A stretch of 64,000 bases of DNA from Todiramphus chloris collaris. Lineage: Eukaryota; Chordata; Aves; Coraciiformes; Alcedinidae. Position numbers and translations under genes: made by a program. Location: assembly GCA_025345505.1 (NCBI GenBank), contig JANVCC010009942.1, positions 40,081 through 104,080 on the forward strand. Reading direction: 5' to 3'. The notes under the pieces were generated by a model that saw only the letters and a program-made list of their open reading frames with translations, did no database searches and was not told the origin of the DNA. This document shows, one piece after another, positions 10,813 through 22,900 of the stretch (position 1 is the first letter of the stretch; each line of letters begins with the position of its first letter).

Positions 10813-12920
10813 TCAGTGGGAAAATGTGGATTTTATTTTCTTCAGTTACAGTGGCTAATCCTGTAATCTCATTTTAATAACGCTTTTTATAAACCCACTC
10901 TGATCCAGATGTGTTATGTTATTGTGTTGTTCTTGAGGATGCTGGGCACTTAACCTGCGTTTACAACACATTAATGATGCTCACATAAAAAAGAAGGGAA
11001 ACAAAAGCTATGGTCCAGTAATTATTTCTAACATTTTCCAGTATCGTTTTCAAAATGCCTAGATTTGATTTATCTCTACAGGGTAAGGCTTGTCTGCATA
11101 CCAGGTTTGAAAAAAGATGAAAGATTCTGGCTTGACCTGAGGTTGACCTTTCTGTACACAAGCTCTGCTATTGTAGAGGAACCGAAAGCAGCAGTGCTCA
11201 GCAAAACCAAATCAAACAAGCCCCAAGAAACAGGCAGGAGGAGGTCTGAAGGGGTCACCCGGCAGAGAGGATCAGCGCAGACTCTAGCCACTGCCTCTGT
11301 GCACTGCCTGGGTGCCTGGAAGCCAAATCCCAGGCCAGACTTTGGAAAGCATTTGTCAGCAGTGAACCCCAATGGGTCACGTTCCTCCTTGACTTTGGAA
11401 AGCCTCGTGTCCAAAAAGCAGATCCAGACAAGAATGGTGTTTGCTCACATCTACTGTTCTGAAGAAAACGAGTTCTTTTTCTTTTTGAGTCATATTTGCT
11501 GTAAGCCGTCTTGTTTTCTTCATCCTGAACAAAGCATGTTCAAAGCATGTTGCAACTGCTCAGAGGTTGCGGAAGAATTTGGACTTGCAGTTACTTGCAG
11601 GAATTTGGTTTATCCTTTAAATATGAGACATTTTATACTCATGCAACTCTCCTAATTACAGAAGCTGCATCAAATTTGTGATTCTCTGTAGATATTTTTT
11701 TAATGGGCCCTGATATACAATATGAGGATTTTTCACATGAACATGGGAATACAATTTTGGCTTCCTGGCTTAATTCCCACATTTTAACTATTGTTACTTT
11801 GGTGCTTTGACTTTGCTGCAGGAAGCTGCTGACCACACTCTTATTGTGCAGATCTCTGCTGTGCTTTGCACATCTCTGCTGCTTAGCAGAATAAACTGGG
11901 AAGTGATATTTCCCTTAAAAGAAAATTTCGTCAAACTGAAAAATAAACCATTCTTTAAAGAACTGCTTTGTCAAGAATTGATCAGGTTTTTGCTGGAAAA
12001 ATCTGAAAAGTGAATCTCTGTGTAAAAGCTTAGAGACAAGGGAGTCATAGCTTAGGTGGCTACTGTGGTAAGGGCAGCTTCAGAGCTGACTTTGAGATGA
12101 GATTCATCTCCCTTCTTCTATGCTGTAAGTCTGGCAGCAAGGCTGGATGATTCCCTCCAGGGTGCATGAGTCTGGCAGCATTTCACAGCACTCCCCACCC
12201 ATATCTACTACCCCACAGGGTCAGATTGCCAAGAGGGATTGAGACACCCCTTGCACCCCAATGAGAAGCCCAAGAGGGCATCATGCTACAGGGCACTCTG
12301 GGGCCAACCTCTCCCAGAACCATGCAAGTAGCTGGACAGTCACACTGATTTTAATAAACTTCTCCCATGAGTGGTGCAATCAGAATCAGGCCAGAGAAGT
12401 CCCATTCCTGCTGCTGGCTATATAAAGATCCCTCTGTGAAAAAGTTTTTCTTACAATACTTAGTGCTTTCTTCCACAGTTCTGTCCAGCTCCCAGTCTCC
12501 CAAGGTACCTGCCTTGGGCAGATGAGGAGGCTGAGAGGAGCAACCTGACCCTCTCAGAGCTCACAAGAGATGTTGCTCAGCTTGTGCTCCAGACCAAAGT
12601 GGTCTGTATCAGAAATAGTGCAGTCATCCAAGCTTCTGAAATAGTAACATGATGCATCAATTGATGTGCTTCCTGAATCCCTCACTTAACTCCCCTCGCT
12701 CCCCAGAGGGGAAGAGAAATGGAACAAGAGAGAGACTTCATGATTAGGAAAGAAAACTAGAAGAGCTTTAATGAAAATAATAATAATAAAATGGAATATA
12801 TACAAATATATCCAAAATATTTTACTTTTATCAGCCACCTGTTTTTCAGACTTGACATTGGTGGGTTCAGTTCTGCTGCTAAAATGCACCTTTCACTCAA
12901 GAAAATATTTCCTGTTCTTA

Positions 12921-12964
12921 TTCCTTCCCAGTCACTTACCGAAATTCCTTCCCAGTGACTTACA
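12921..12964. repeat. Tandem duplication, period 24
   Basis: TTCCTTCCCAGTCACTTAC at 12921 recurs at 12945 with one C-to-G change, separated by a 5-bp spacer. Confidence 0.8.
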
Positions 12965-14767
12965 GAGATCAGACAGTGATGGAAACTGTGACCATGTCCT
13001 CCTGCAGCTGCTCATCAGCAGTAGAACAAATGCAGCTAGCTACTGCTTCTGAGAGGAGGCACGCAGGGTGAAACCACTGCCTGCCCTGATCCTTCTGCTG
13101 AAAAGGAGCATGTACAAGAGCCTGTCCTATGTGGAGGAAGGAGTGAGACCTGTCTCTGTGAGACTTTCCTAAAACCATCTGTCACCTTTGGGGTCACTCC
13201 CTGCACCCTCTCCCCGAGCAGGCCCATCCCTCTTCACCCATTAGCAGGGCCAGCAGGAGCATGTCTGCCAGGACATGTGTGCCCAGACACAGCTGAACCT
13301 GGGAAGTCCTGTGGTGCCTTGGCCCCAGAATGTGCCCTTGCTGTGCCCTGAATTAGCAGCACCTTCCATGGGGTCTCCCTGCCCCAAGGCATGGCACCCT
13401 GCCCCAGTCCCTGCCCTTCTCTGCTTCTTGGCATTCCCTGAGCAAACCCAGGTATATCCAAGGCTTACAGAGTGATGGGGTATCCTGCAGGAGGAAGACG
13501 GGATAAATGCAGACAGACACCTATTGAAAGCAGAGGGATATTTTCCTTCACCTAAATAAATAAATGAATCTGATCTAAGCAGTAGCAGGAAATTTCACAC
13601 TTTAAATTGGCCTACAATTAGATTGTCTTATGATCAGACTCTGTGTAAACTGTAGGTGATTTCACACTTAGATCACATTTAGTTCTTGCTAATATTTAGA
13701 TCATGTGTAAAATTTTATAAATGAATACAGAAAACAACAATGATGCTCATAAAGCACTAATTATAAACCAGGGAAAGGGAAGTCTAAGAAGTTAATGCAC
13801 TTGGTAACAGGATCACCAGTGGGTGGTTAGTGAACCAAATACCAACAGAAAGTTTTATGAAAGGGGACTGGGGCATGTATAGTACTACACTGTTACAATA
13901 CCAGTGGGGGCAAAGTTAATCAGACCAACATTTTAGGTGTTTTATTAAGGCTGAGGGAATACTGTAGAAAAAAAAATCAATAATTTAACTACTTATTCCC
14001 TGAAACATTGAGGGATCTAAATTATTTAACACAAAAAATTACTTAAACAACTTGAGTGACATATTATGGGTATTATTTGACCACAGTTAAACAGTACATA
14101 AATGTGTACTGTGTTTCTTAGACGTATTTATGCCCAGTACTGAAGATCTTCTGCTGTGGGCATATTCATACTGCCCTGCACACTCCAGTACGCATACATG
14201 CCATCTGCATGGCACACCACCTCCTGCTGCCATAAAGACACTGAAAATTGTCAAATCAGTCTAAATGTTGCTGATACATTTATGCTTCTCTTTCCCTCCA
14301 TACTGTGTTGATCTATGTTTATGCTAACCTTGCTATTAGCAACACCACCAGTAAGAGGTGTGAACACAGCTGTGTGGCCATTCCAAAGTCTATTTATCCT
14401 GACTAATGCATTCCAGTTTAGCTGTCACTGTCTGATACCACACTTCTAGGAAGGGAGAGTGTAGGCAGGTTCTAACAGGTATCTCAATAACGTACCGTAT
14501 TGACAACTTTTCTTAAGGACATTTTTTCCTGAAGCATGGGGCAAATAATTACAACTAGAAGACAGAAGAAATTCTTTGGAGTCTCTGTAATTACTTTGTC
14601 TGTTCTGTAGTATATGGCTATATTTAAAATTTTGTCCGGCATAGGTTACTTGCAATTTATACAGAAAGAGGGGCAGAAGGAGAATATAGAAGGGAAAGTG
14701 TCATGGTAAGGTCACTGGAGTAGAACCTAAGTTTTTGGAGATACGAAGAATATACATCATGAAGAAG

Positions 14768-14805
14768 CATTCATCTGTTCATTCATCATTCATCATTCAT
14801 CTGTT
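14768..14805. repeat. Degenerate ATTC/ATC microsatellite
   Basis: Interleaved ATTCATC and ATTC units (CATTCATCTGTTCATTCATC and onward) form an imperfect short array. Confidence 0.75.
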
Positions 14806-15762
14806 TCAGATATTTTTTCCAACACAAACACTGATATTGATATCAAACCAGCAATAATTAATCAAGGTAGCCAAGCTATTTTCTCTAAAATGGGACATAG
14901 CTGTTTACACAGCACTCTGAAAGTAACACAGACAGTTAGAACAACTAAAGGCATCACTTTCATGGCATTCAACTGGTTTTCTCTTGAACAGACAGCATTC
15001 TTTATAAAACAGCAAGCTGAGGAACATGGGGGTCTACAAATTGTAACAGACTCTTGCAAAAGAACTGATGCTTTATCATAATGTACATATGCAATTAAAA
15101 AGATGGTGAGAAAGCAGCAAAATAAACTGCAACCCTGGAAGACTTGGTTCTGCACAGCTGACTGAGGGAGATGACAAAAACCTCTTCATATGAAGCTCAG
15201 AAAGCACTGAAAATTGAAAAACAGACTTTTATGTTCTTTGTGTATCCAAGCAAATTCCCAGAAAGGTTTCAGGTTTTACAGCTAGCTTTCATATTGAAAA
15301 GAAATGAAAGAGAGTAACCTTTACAATGAGTGACATCTCTGTGAAAACATAATATTGTGAGAAAACGTATTATATACATATTGCATCATGAGGTGGTTTA
15401 ATTAATTAGACAATATTAGTTTCTGTTGACATCAAGTATTTTTATTTTACCAAATCAAATTATAGACAGTTTCACAATCAGAACAACATGGTTTTCACTA
15501 GAGGAAAAAAATAGGTAATTATGTTTTAACATTGTGGCCCCAGTCCTCAGATTGTATTAACCTTCATTCTGAGAGATAATCTCTCAACAATGAGAGATTC
15601 ATGGGATGGATTTTATCTTGAACCTTCACCAGCCAGGAATTCCTCTTCATTCAGAGAGTTATGGTTTCTTCATGTTACAAGAAAAAACAAGCTGTATCAG
15701 GACTGTGAACTGGGTACTTCATCTTCATCAACATAATTTGCTGGATAAATACTGTGGTCTGT

Positions 15763-15950
15763 CAGCTAGGGAAAGGCCTGGGAGACCTGTCTTCTGGGTT
15801 ATGTGTCCATTTTTACTACCAGTGTACTTTATAAACACTCAACAATGCCATAAACTCTCTGTGCCTCTGTCTCCTGCTTTATGAATAAGGCCAATAATAA
15901 CTTCAGCTTTGTAAGGAGTTTGGAAAGCAATGAGCAAAAGTTGTTATCTT
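15763..15950 (+). mobile_element. MIR-type SINE relic (forward)
   Basis: The stretch aligns by eye with the MIR core and 3' part: CTGGGAGACCTG...TTCTGGG, then AACTCTCTGTGCCTCTGTCTCC, then an ATGAATAAGGCCAATAATAACTTC block matching the MIR segment around AAATGGGGATAATAATA. The tRNA-like head is not recognisable. MIRs are ancient amniote SINEs mobilised by L2; in birds only a few highly diverged copies survive. Confidence 0.7.
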
Positions 15951-16391
15951 CATACTATATATAGATAATTACTGTTATTACTAAGAAACTGGTTGCAATA
16001 TACACAGGAAGGAAACTCAAAAGCTTTCATTGATTAAGTGTTAGCAGAGGAGGTTTTGCACAGTAACAGTTTAGTTGACATAAAAATCATAGTAAAGTAG
16101 AGCTGGAAAGGACTCCAGTTACATTCCCACACTATCAAGCACCCACAGCATCCCAGATGATCTTTGGTCAGGGACAGGGACATAGGGATGAGTTAGACAT
16201 GGCTGCCACAATGATCCTAAGCAATCTATTCAGATTTACTACCTACCTCTGCAATTAGAGATGTTTTCCTCCTAACTGTGCTGACTTTTAGTTAACCCAG
16301 TTACATCTTATTGCACTCTTAGTGAATTTGGCAAGCAATTTATTCTTGTCTTTTTTTCTGTGTATAGCTAGTATGTCCCTGTTCAGTCCTC

Positions 16392-16411
16392 TTTTTTTTT
16401 TTTTTTTTTTT
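16392..16411. repeat. Poly(T) run, 20 T
   Basis: Twenty consecutive T. On the minus strand the A-run is not preceded by an AATAAA, so no retrocopy is implied. Confidence 0.85.
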
Positions 16412-19400
16412 GAGTCAGAGTAAATCCAGCACTTGACAAGCTGTGTTTTCTCTCATTGTTATCTCTAAGCTTCTTCGGACTTTCTCTTCCTAATTTACAA
16501 CTTCAAGTGTTGAGTCCAAGTGTAGAAAATTTACTCCAACTGAGAAGACTCACCCAAGCAAATACAGTAGTTACCTCCCATGACGTTCCTGCTAATATTT
16601 AATAGCATAATGTTTGCCATTTTTGCAATAGTTTTACACTGTTGGCTCCACTACAACGCTCATGTCCTGTAGCAGGACGACTGCCTACCCATTTTGCATT
16701 TTACACTGACTTCTGCTTCACAACTATAGCATACCAGATCCATCTTTATTAAATGTTATTTTCTCATTTTCAGTCCTTTTCCCAGTCTAGAATGGTCTTT
16801 CTTTTTTCTTATTCTGTCCTCTAAATACCAGGCAATGTTTTTCAGCCAATTTTGTGGGTACACCCTTTATTTAATCATCAAAGTTATAACAAAACACCAT
16901 AGAGAGCAATAGAGTACAGACCACTGTAGGCATCAACAGAACATCAAATTATTGTTGTCACTTTTCTGAATATAACTTTTTGGATAATTATGGTTCAAAT
17001 ATACTGTACATTCTATGTTCTTAATTTTCTCATTGAGAGGAAGGGAATTATACTGGCTTGAGACAGAGAACATAGAATAATAGTTCTTTAAGTGCAAGCC
17101 TATTACGATGTTGAAAATAAGGACCATTTTAACTATATTTTAGTCATATTTTGACCTTAAAGAAAGGCAGAAATAAACAGAGTTGAAGTAATCCATTACT
17201 CTTTATAATGGAATACTTAATTGCAAAGATCTTGTATAGCAGCCACTGAATATTTAAGTTCATTTTTTGTGAATGTGTGTTCCAATCAATTTTAAATATA
17301 ATGTGCCTCTGGATTTGGGGTGACCCTGGTTCAGGGCAAGCTATTTTTAACTTCTTTCAATCTTTCCTGAGCTGTTTAGGTTACCGGGCACTCATTTCCA
17401 TATCCTTATAGCAAAACCTTGTAGCTCATCCCTCACTCTCAGGGCTCAGCCTATTCCCTGATGATGTATTTGCCTCACGGTCTCAGCTTCATACAGCTTC
17501 CTTACAAGACAGTCCTTTGAGAGTTTTGACCAAAGGAGGCTTTTTATAATAGCATCATTAATTTCTATAGAGGTTACCAGAGCAAATAACTTACACTCAT
17601 GTAGGAAAGGTTCCTCTAAATCTGTATCCTGGGGGAGGGTGGAGGGTTGTTGGGATGTCCCACTCACCTAGGGGCTGGATTCCAGCACTGAGCAGGGAGT
17701 AAAATGATTTACACATCTCCATCCCCCTTCAGAGAGACTCAGGCTTGTCTGAGCATGAGCGTAAACAGTGTAGTAACACTGGCATCTTCAGCAGCAGCAG
17801 GTGAAGCTTCATATTTTCAAAAATGAGAATGCAAGTTAAACTTCCCAGTCCAGTCCCATTTACAAAACCTGTGGGTGCCTTATTGATCCTACTGGGTGCA
17901 ATTTGCTTTACAGAGCCATGATCATACAGCATGGCAGTGCTGGAGCTGAAGGCAACTGCTGCCACTGGGGTACATACTCAACAAACTAACCCAGTCCATC
18001 CTCACAAGTACAGGAATTGTATGGCTGTACAAACAGAGGAACTTCCCCTGGTGACAGAGGCACATACAGAAAAAGACAATTTATCAGTACAGTCCATTCC
18101 CCCTTGTAGTGCTAATGTGGTTTGTTTCTGCATTCAGCTGCCCTAAAATTCAGCTAAAACCACCCACTCGCTTTTCTCCTTTTGACAAGAAGTGTGTAAA
18201 ACATGTTAATGGCAGAATCTGATTCCCATTTTACATTGATTCAACAACTGGTGGAGGCCAGGAGAATCAGGGTCTCCTCCAATATTGTACAGTTTGACAA
18301 CAGTGCTCATGTTACAGCCTTAACGTGGTAGGTACAGAGCAACTTATAACATGCCAAATTCAATCATCACATTTCAATGCTGGGCTGCTAGCACTAGACA
18401 AGTGGATATCCAGCTGCCCCAGTCCTTCCTTGATAACAATGAAGACACACCTAGAGAAAACAGCAGATCATGCTGGTTTTGGATACTGCATTAAGGCTAA
18501 ATGCCTTCCTGCTTCTACTGAAAACCTTCTGAATGCTGCAGCTGAGTCAATAAAGTCTTTTCAGATTATTTTATGCTTTTGCAGGCAGTTGTCCAAGTCA
18601 ATGCTTGGAGCAATCAATCCCAGTTCATGGCATGGATTCTGCAGGCTGCTCACTCTTTGACATGGTAAACTGCAGTTGGCTCTGTGCCTGCATAAAAAGT
18701 GAGCACCATGCAGCAGATATGCTAGAAACTCCCCTTGGAAAGACAACTTTATGACATAGAGATGTGTTTCACAGTTGTAATGTGGTATTGCTGGAATCCT
18801 TATGGGCTGGAGCCTGAGTCTCCCTTCACCACAGAGGTCTCACACACTTACGCGGTATATTAATTCAAAGTCTGCTTTCAAACACCCTTTCTGTTCTGCT
18901 GCAGATCAAAGATCTCACAAGGACCAGGGGAACAGCAAAACAGGGGTTTCAGGTAGTTTGCTAGCCTTGAATGTGCAAAATTTACCTGTAGTGCAAGCAC
19001 ATCTCACATGGAAGCCAGCCAGCCGACTGGATAAGTGCCAGTTGATATGTGCAAACATTCTGCCCTATCTGAAATTCACCATTAGGCTGCTTCAAAAACT
19101 TCTCTTGAACATTTCCTCCTCTATCCCCATTGCTGTAAAGAGCATCTTGTCATTTCCCTAGCTTTCAATTAATTTCCACACAGCTATTAAGTGTGTAACT
19201 AATTTCACTCACCAAGAGGAGGAACATGCAACTCAATACATCCTGGTTGTTATTTATAAAAAGTGCAATAAGCTTTTGGTTTTGCTACTTGTGTTTCTTG
19301 CAAGCTTATCTCCATTTCAGATGGTTTAGTTATTATAGCTGTTAAATGAAGCTAGAGGAAAATAAAAATACTTTGCCATCAGTCACAGCTGTTGTATCAC

Positions 19401-19840
19401 AGCTACTTTAAGTCAGTATTTTTGCCCTTGGTGAAGAAGCTTGACCCTTTGAAAATGCTGAGATGTCTCTGGCAGAGTAAGGAGATGATCTCCCAGACTC
19501 TTTCCAGCCCCACAGTTCCCAATTCTGTGAATAATAAAGTAACTTCCTAAAGGCAGTTGTGTTGCATGCACTTACAGATGTGATTAATTCACGAGATTGA
19601 CCATTAATAATAAAGAAGAACATCACTGTGAAAAGAATATTGTACTTATTACAAACAACTCTCCAGAGATCTGTGGAGTGCATGATTTTGCTTCTCTTAA
19701 ATAATACGTAACTCCCTTATTTCTACAATATTATGACGTTAAAGGTCTCATTTAAGCAGCTCTGCTCATCATGTTTCACCTGATGTATAACTGTTGTGGT
19801 TTGTTTAGAAAGGATTGCTTATTGCCCTTTGCCTCCTCCA

Positions 19841-19927
19841 CAAAAAAAAACCAAAAACAAACAAACAAACAAAAAAACAAAAACAAAACAAAAAAAAAAC
19901 AAAAAACCCCAAACAAACAAACAAAAA
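19841..19927. repeat. AC-rich low-complexity array (CAAA)n
   Basis: Nearly pure A and C on the plus strand, made of CAAA, CAAAA and CAAAAAA units. It resembles the arrays at 45.1 and 47.0 kb and, on the other strand, the one at 0.4 kb. Confidence 0.9.
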
Positions 19928-22900
19928 TCTTTGAACAGTTATAATACTTCTTTTTCTAAGGTGATAACGTCTGTATTGCACCTGATATATTATCAAAAAT
20001 ACAAATGAAAGGTTGAATTTGGGGCAACATATCTCCACAGATCATTCATCAAGCTTTTGAACACTTGTACATGTCCATACTGAAATGTATAGCTGCTTTG
20101 TATTAATATACTGCACTGTTTCCTCTCTCCCATAAGAGAATAAGCAATGTTTAAGGAGGTAAACCAGAGCCATTGCTCTTTTTAGACATGCACACTTGAA
20201 AAGGTGCATACAAAGATGACATAAGGTAAAACCAGGAGATTTCAGAATGATAAATTCTATTCTGCTTTAACCCTGCACAGATTTTTTTGATTTGAGATGA
20301 GGAAGGCATTAGTATATGAGATATGTTCAGAAAATAATTTGGCCCATACTGTACAGTGCAATCTGGTTCAAATTTGATATCTGGGAATGCAAGACCACAA
20401 TGTTGCCATGCAAAAAAACCAGTGGCAACTCTTATCTTATGCCACTTATCTGACATAAGTAGGATAGACACATATCTGGAATATGAACTTGATAATTTTC
20501 TTCCCTGAAAAAGGAGTATTTATTGAAACCACTGATATGGTCTGACATGGTGTCAGGTTATATCAGGGCATTTCCCATAAAACAATTTTGCATATGTGTG
20601 AGATGCTGTCCATGACAGGCTCACAACTGGACTACATAAATATTTAAATTATTTAAATATTTAATTTATGAGTTCACATATATCAATTTCTCTTGGTTTT
20701 CTCCAGATAATCCAGTTTGTCTCCTCCTCTTCCCCATGACTAATTGTCTGCAGCTTAAATTCATAGAGAAGGTCTGTATTCTTCACACTTACCCATAAGT
20801 GCATTATCAACAAAGAACAGTCTCCTGTTTGTTTTTCATCAATGTTGCTCAACATGAAGATAGAGTGAATTTTAAAATCATAGTCATGCCATTATTTGAA
20901 AAGTGCTGTTATAAAACCTAGACATAAAAATGTGTTATCTCCCATCTAGGAGATGATCTTGGTCCCCCTTCAGGCAACGGAAAAAACTTCTGTTAACATT
21001 AAGAGGAGCAGAAACATATTTAGGGAGAAATGTAGGCTTTCCTCCATCTCCTATTTCTGTATGTATGGAGGGCTCCTCTTTCCTCCTGACTTCTGCTTAA
21101 GATAGCAATGCATTCCTCTGAGTTTCGCATGATTTTTAAACATCATATGTAACTGAGTCATGACTATTGGTTTCAAATTCCACCCCCAAAAAATCAGGGG
21201 AAAAAAATATCTGAACAGAATCCTCCATGGCATATAATAGTGTATTTTAAACAATTATTTATTATGAAGTAGAAGTAGATGTTGAGAATGGTCAAATCAA
21301 TCAGACATTTTACAATGGGCTCCAGGAATCAGAATAATTGGATAGGTCAACAATCCACTGTGGTGGAAAAGTTTGCTTACAGGTAAGATAAGGATGTTAT
21401 GTTAACAATTCACAAGATTTCTAAGATTTATTTAGCTGTGCCTTTGTGAAAGGTAATGAGCCCTACCTGGTCACAGCCAGCAACTGGACAAAGTGGTGTA
21501 AACCATTAACAACAGGAAAGGCTTTATGAATCTGCAGGTGAATATGCCCAGTTTGCTCTGTCCTGCAAATGTGGCCCCCCTAGTGCAGAGAGGGGAACAT
21601 GACTAGAGGCTCACTGCTGCTGCAAAACTTGCCATGAACATTTTTGGAAATCTCACTTACTGCCCATTCCTGCTCTACAGAGTCCCTCATGCCTTGCAAG
21701 GAATAAAACAGGCACTAGTTTAATGCCCCCACAGGAGATACGCTGCCAATGTGCCAGGCCAGCACTGTGCAGGAAATACACTGCAAGCAGACTTTCAAAT
21801 TATGTCTGAACATGAACTGATCAATCCATTACACAAAGATACCCAAACCAGACCTAAAATAGAACTAAGGAACTTCAGTGTTGAATACACAGTTTCAGGT
21901 GCTTATCTGCAAGAAAACCATTTTTTAAAATCCTGTCTAACCTGCTAAGACACTTGAAATACTGAAAGCAATTACAGTTAATGGCAAAAACATTCTTAGG
22001 CAACAGAAGCTGTGCTATCTTGCATGCCCAACAGCACCATTTTCTTGGCTGGTGTGACTGTTGAGGTACCTATCTTCTTGCTTATGGCTTTTTAGGTTTC
22101 AGAAATTAAGTGCCCCCAAAGAGCATGATTCTTTATGCATACCAGAACAAACCTAAAACAAACCAAGAATCTACATCTATTCTAGTGAAGAAAATGGTTT
22201 CTCTAGCCCTCAGGCCTAGATGGCACACGTGCATTCATACAGTTTCACCCTGCTCACTGGCAAAGACGGGTGGCCACATGCAAGTTGTTCCCTGGGAAAG
22301 CAACTGGCATGAGCTAACCCGAAGCTGCTCCTGTCCCTCGCCTGCTGCAGCCTGTGCTCTCAAGAACAAAAATCCTACCAGAGCTATCCTAATGGTTCAA
22401 CATTATGGACAGTTACAAGCTGCTGCTCCGGTTTGTGTCTGGCCCTGTTTATTAGTACAAGCTCTCTGTCCTGAATGACTCATACATTAAGGTGCTCCTG
22501 GCTTTGCTCCAGACTGGGAGGCCTGGAAGCACCCTGTAAGGGGTGCAGAGAAATATTCAGATCCCATTTCAGATCCTATTTCCCTGATCTTGAATAAAGA
22601 CAGGAAAAATAAGTGGACACATTTCAGATAGAAACTCGAGATTCACATTTTGATTTTTGCAGTGCAGATGGAAGTGTATGGAGGACAGTACTCATGACAA
22701 GTAAACTGTCTGTGCAGTTCCCTCTTCAGCTTCCCATTGCCTCCTGCCAAGGCTCCCACTGCTGCTTGGTGGTAATTTAATCTGTTAAATTTTGTTTTGT
22801 TTTTGTTTTTACCATTCACACACAGATTAAAACTACAGGAATATGCTGAAATGGGTCATGCCCATTCCCCAAAGGACAGGGCAATGTCCTTCTCAAATTT

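Larger units (their letters stand above)
10813..15762. other. Non-coding DNA, no gene seen
   Basis: No transposon or exon is recognisable except short simple repeats. A 196-codon open frame at 11065-11655 has mixed composition, no domain and an equally open opposite strand, so I do not call it a gene. A 24-bp-period duplication lies at 12921-12964 and a CATT-rich microsatellite at 14768-14805. Confidence 0.55.

Noticed and set aside
11065-11655. 196-codon open frame
   Set aside because: No domain, no splice or promoter context, and the opposite strand is also open for 112 codons. Likely chance.
16086-16150. Possible CR1 3' end (ATCATAG...AGCTGGAAAGGACTCCAG)
   Set aside because: Only a few words resemble the reverse CR1 tail, and the rest of the UTR does not follow. 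Too weak to call.
18210-18300. Sequence resembling an old amniote repeat (TTCCCATTTTACATTGATTC, GAGAATCAGGG)
   Set aside because: Similarity is from memory and partial; I could not place it in a named family.
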